A DNA stretch of 64,000 bases from an uncultured Pelagibacteraceae bacterium (GTDB lineage Bacteria > Pseudomonadota > Alphaproteobacteria > Pelagibacterales > Pelagibacteraceae), in NCBI GenBank assembly GCA_902557235.1, contig CACDZR010000002.1, positions 62,001 to 126,000 of the forward strand, given 5' to 3'. The position numbers and the translations under genes were made by a program. Below are positions 60,794 to 64,000 of the stretch, one piece after another (position 1 is the first letter of the stretch; each line of letters begins with the position of its first letter). The notes beneath the pieces are model-generated. The model saw nothing but the letters and a program-made list of their open reading frames with translations. It had not been told where the DNA came from and made no database searches.

Positions 60794-61249
60794 ATGGCTG
60801 GAAGTTTAAATAAAGTACTTTTAATTGGTCGTTTGGGCGCAGATCCCGAAATCAAGCAAATGGTGAATGGAAAGAGCGTTGCAAGATTAAGCCTCGCTAC
60901 AAGTCAATCATGGAAAGATAAAAACACAGGCGAAAAAAAAGAAAAAACTGAATGGCACCGTGTAGTTGTATTCAATGAAGGTTTGGTAAATGTTGTTCAA
61001 CAATATTTAAAAAAAGGTGCTCAAGTTTATGTTGAGGGTCAAATTACTACAAGAAAATGGAAAGATGAACAATCTGGACAAGACAAATATTCAACCGAAG
61101 TAGTTATACAAGGTTACAATTCTTCTTTAACTATGCTTGGTGGAGGAAATTCAAGTGGCGGTATAGCTAATGACAATTCGCAAATATCAAATAATACTGA
61201 AGATTTATCTCAAGTACAAAATGATATGGACGACGATATTCCATTTTAA
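60794..61249 (+). CDS. ssb: Single-stranded DNA-binding protein
   Basis: [29 protein letters not shown], acidic tail DMDDDIPF. Confidence 0.97.
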   Translation: MAGSLNKVLLIGRLGADPEIKQMVNGKSVARLSLATSQSWKDKNTGEKKEKTEWHRVVVFNEGLVNVVQQYLKKGAQVYVEGQITTRKWKDEQSGQDKYSTEVVIQGYNSSLTMLGGGNSSGGIANDNSQISNNTEDLSQVQNDMDDDIPF

Positions 61250-61254
61250 TTATT

Positions 61255-63834
61255 ATGGAAAAAAACGAAGTTTCTAAAGATAAGAATATAAAATTAATCT
61301 CAATGCATGATGAGATGAGCTCATCTTATCTATCATATGCAATGAGTGTCATTGTCAGCAGAGCACTTCCAGATGTTAGAGATGGTCTAAAACCTGTTCA
61401 TAGAAGAATATTATATGCGATGTATAAAGGTGGTTATGATTGGTCTAAACAATTTAGAAAATCTGCAAGAATAGTTGGAGATGTAATTGGTAAATATCAC
61501 CCACATGGTGATCAATCTGTTTATGACGCACTTGTTCGTATGGTTCAAGATTTTTCAATGAGTCTACCTCTTGTAGATGGCCAAGGAAATTTTGGATCTA
61601 TAGATGGTGATCCAGCAGCGGCCATGAGATACACAGAAACTAGATTATCAAAAGTTTCACAATTTTTAATAGATGATATTGAGAAAAAGACAATTGATTT
61701 TAAAAGCAATTATGATGAAACAGAAAAAGAACCAACTGTTTTACCTGCCCAGTTTCCAAATCTTTTAGTAAATGGAGCAGGGGGTATTGCTGTTGGTATG
61801 GCGACTAGTATTCCACCTCATAATTTAGGAGAGATTATTAATGGTACATTAGCTTTAATTGATAACAAAGATATTAAGATTAAAGATTTAATGAAGCACA
61901 TACCTGGACCTGATTTTCCTACAGGTGGTGTAATTATTGGTAAAGATATTATTAAACAGGGTTATAACAAAGGTAGAGGCTCTTTTAAAATTAGAGGTGA
62001 AATATCAAACGAAACTCTTAAAAATGGTAGAGATAGATTAGTTATAAATTCTATTCCATATCAAGTTAATAAATCTGTGTTGAATGAGAGAATAGCACAA
62101 TTAGTTAGAGAAAAGAAAATAGAGGGTATTAGAGATATACGAGATGAGTCCAACAGAGAAGGTATAAGAGTTTCAATAGATTTAAGAACAGGTGTTGAGC
62201 CTGAGACTGTTAAAAGACAATTATACAAGAACACTCAAATAGAAAGTTCATTTGGGTTTAATACTCTTGCAATTGTAGATGGTAAGCCAAAGACTTGTAA
62301 TCTTAAAGAATTTTTAGAGAATTTTTTAAACTTTAGAGAAGATGTTGTACTCAAGAAAACAAAATTTGATCTTAATAAAGCAGAAGATAGAGCGCATATC
62401 TTGATTGGTTTATCAGTATCCGTTGAGAATTTAGATAAAGTAATAAAAATTATAAGAGGTTCAAAAACTCCAGATGATGCAAAAAAATCTTTATTAAATA
62501 CTAAATGGAAAATTAATAAATCAAAAAAAATGGTTTCATTGATAGAGACCAAAAATTCAAAAGGTTTATATAATTTATCATTAGTACAAGTTGAAGCTAT
62601 ATTAGAATTAAGATTACAAAAATTGACAGCACTTGGTATTAATGAAATAGAAGTTGAAATAAAAAAACTATCTGAGTTAATTTCTTCACTAAAAAAAATT
62701 ATATCTTCAAAAAAAGAATTATTAAAAGTAATCAGCAATGAACTTAAAGAAATAAAAGAAAAATATGCAACACCAAGAAGAACAAAAATCATTGATGCAG
62801 TGCTTAATTACGACATTGAGGAAACAATACAAAAAGAAACTGTTCTTATAACTGTTACCTTACAAGGCTATATAAAAAGAGGATCACTTAAAACTGTAAA
62901 GATTCAAAAAAGAGGAGGTAAAGGTAAAACTGGTATTACAACTAGAAATGAAGACTCTGTAGTTCAAACGCTATCAGTCAATACTCATACGTCTGTGTTA
63001 TTTTTTTCTACCGAAGGTCTTGTTTATAAAATAAAAGCATGGAAAATTCCCGAAGGTTCAGCATCATCAAAAGGTAAATCTTTATTCAATATTTTGCCGC
63101 TTAAAAACCATCAATCAATAAGCTCAATTATGCCATTTCCTGAAAGTGAAGAAGATTCAAGCAAATATCAAATCGTTTTTGCAACTTCAAAAGGCAAGGT
63201 TAGAAAAAATAGTTTAGAGGATTTCTCTTCAATTAATACATCTGGAAAAATAGCAATGAAACTAGATACTAATGATAGAATAATTGGAGTTAAGATATGT
63301 AAAGATGACCAAGATATAATCCTGAGTACAAAATTTGGAAAATGTATCAGATTTGAGTCTAAAAAATTAAGAATATTTAAGGGAAGATCGTCAAAAGGTA
63401 TAAAGGGAATAGAATTAGCACCTAATGATGAAATAGTTTCTTTATCAATTATTGACAATAATAAGATGAAGAAAAATGGAAAAAATACAAAAGATGATAA
63501 GTCTGAATTAGCAGCAAAACAAAAGTTTATTTTATCTATTAGTGAAAATGGTTTTGGTAAGAAAACCTCACATTATGACTACAGAACAACGAATAGAGGT
63601 GGTAAAGGAATTATTGGAATAATTAATTCACCCAGAAATGGAAATATTTCATCATCGTTTCCTGTTTATGAGGGGGACGAAATAATGATTTCAACAAACA
63701 AAGGTCGAGTTATAAGATTAGCAGTTAAAGAAATTAGAACAGCAGGAAGAAACACCCAAGGAGTAAGAATAATTAAGTTATCTGGTGATGAAAAAGTTGT
63801 TTCAGCAATTAAAATTGATGATAATTTAATATAA
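61255..63834 (+). CDS. gyrA: DNA gyrase subunit A
   Basis: [47 protein letters not shown]-type QRDR, C-terminal beta-pinwheel repeats. Confidence 0.96.
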   Translation: MEKNEVSKDKNIKLISMHDEMSSSYLSYAMSVIVSRALPDVRDGLKPVHRRILYAMYKGGYDWSKQFRKSARIVGDVIGKYHPHGDQSVYDALVRMVQDFSMSLPLVDGQGNFGSIDGDPAAAMRYTETRLSKVSQFLIDDIEKKTIDFKSNYDETEKEPTVLPAQFPNLLVNGAGGIAVGMATSIPPHNLGEIINGTLALIDNKDIKIKDLMKHIPGPDFPTGGVIIGKDIIKQGYNKGRGSFKIRGEISNETLKNGRDRLVINSIPYQVNKSVLNERIAQLVREKKIEGIRDIRDESNREGIRVSIDLRTGVEPETVKRQLYKNTQIESSFGFNTLAIVDGKPKTCNLKEFLENFLNFREDVVLKKTKFDLNKAEDRAHILIGLSVSVENLDKVIKIIRGSKTPDDAKKSLLNTKWKINKSKKMVSLIETKNSKGLYNLSLVQVEAILELRLQKLTALGINEIEVEIKKLSELISSLKKIISSKKELLKVISNELKEIKEKYATPRRTKIIDAVLNYDIEETIQKETVLITVTLQGYIKRGSLKTVKIQKRGGKGKTGITTRNEDSVVQTLSVNTHTSVLFFSTEGLVYKIKAWKIPEGSASSKGKSLFNILPLKNHQSISSIMPFPESEEDSSKYQIVFATSKGKVRKNSLEDFSSINTSGKIAMKLDTNDRIIGVKICKDDQDIILSTKFGKCIRFESKKLRIFKGRSSKGIKGIELAPNDEIVSLSIIDNNKMKKNGKNTKDDKSELAAKQKFILSISENGFGKKTSHYDYRTTNRGGKGIIGIINSPRNGNISSSFPVYEGDEIMISTNKGRVIRLAVKEIRTAGRNTQGVRIIKLSGDEKVVSAIKIDDNLI

Positions 63835-64000
63835 TGCATAAGACAGCTATCTATCCTGGTACATTTGATCCAATTACTTTTGGTCATATTGATGTAATAA
63901 AAAAAGCATTAAAATTATTTGATAAGATTGTTGTAGCTGTATCAGATGGTGAAAATAAAGATTATCTTTTTGACGCTGAGGAAAGATTAGATATTGTAAG
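63834..64000 (+). CDS. coaD: Phosphopantetheine adenylyltransferase, N-terminal part (truncated by window end)
   Basis: [39 protein letters not shown]. Confidence 0.93.
   Translation, partial: MHKTAIYPGTFDPITFGHIDVIKKALKLFDKIVVAVSDGENKDYLFDAEERLDIV

Noticed and set aside
62235-62792. 185-aa antisense ORF in gyrA
   Set aside because: Shadow ORF fully inside gyrA; AT-rich hydrophobic translation without motifs.
1-64000. CRISPR arrays, prophage, transposons, integrons, restriction-modification or toxin-antitoxin systems
   Set aside because: No direct-repeat/spacer arrays, transposase/integrase motifs or defence gene families found; gene content is dense and housekeeping-like.

Overview
AT-rich, tightly packed alphaproteobacterial chromosome segment. 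Overlapping genes, the gene order (kdsA-eno-ftsB-lipA-coq10-cinA-pgpA-ispDF-ntrYX-trkA; scpAB-tatABC-serS-yajC-secDF) and protein character fit a streamlined SAR11/Pelagibacterales genome (inference; no searches were run). Most of the window is housekeeping: pyrG(partial)-kdsA-eno-ftsB-lipA; coq10-like, cinA/pncC, pgpA, ispDF; ntrYX, trkAH; an amino-acid ABC transporter (aapJQMP type); an XRE regulator; tRNA-Arg(TCT), tRNA-Asn(GTT), tRNA-Cys(GCA); valS, ilvD, manC; dgt, argS, nagZ, scpAB, tatABC, serS, yajC-secDF, uvrA, ssb, gyrA, coaD(partial). Three accessory or regulatory blocks stand out. (1) A phosphate-stress locus (about 23.5-38.5 kb): DAG-kinase-like gene, PlcP-like phosphoesterase, Agt-like glycosyltransferase, phoR, an unknown exported protein, pstSCAB-phoU-phoB, sixA, ppk, ppx. 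It carries recurrent 11-bp-period direct repeats T(T/G)TAACA-N4-T(T/G)TAACA that look like a lineage-specific Pho box. (2) A small arsenate-type cluster (ArsC-like LMW phosphatase + aquaglyceroporin + small membrane protein), with a similar repeat upstream. (3) A zinc-uptake locus (zur, znuB, znuC, znuA) with two tandem Zur-like palindromes; the znuA signal peptide has no in-frame ATG/GTG/TTG start and seems to begin at ACG. No CRISPR arrays, transposases, prophage or rRNA genes were seen.
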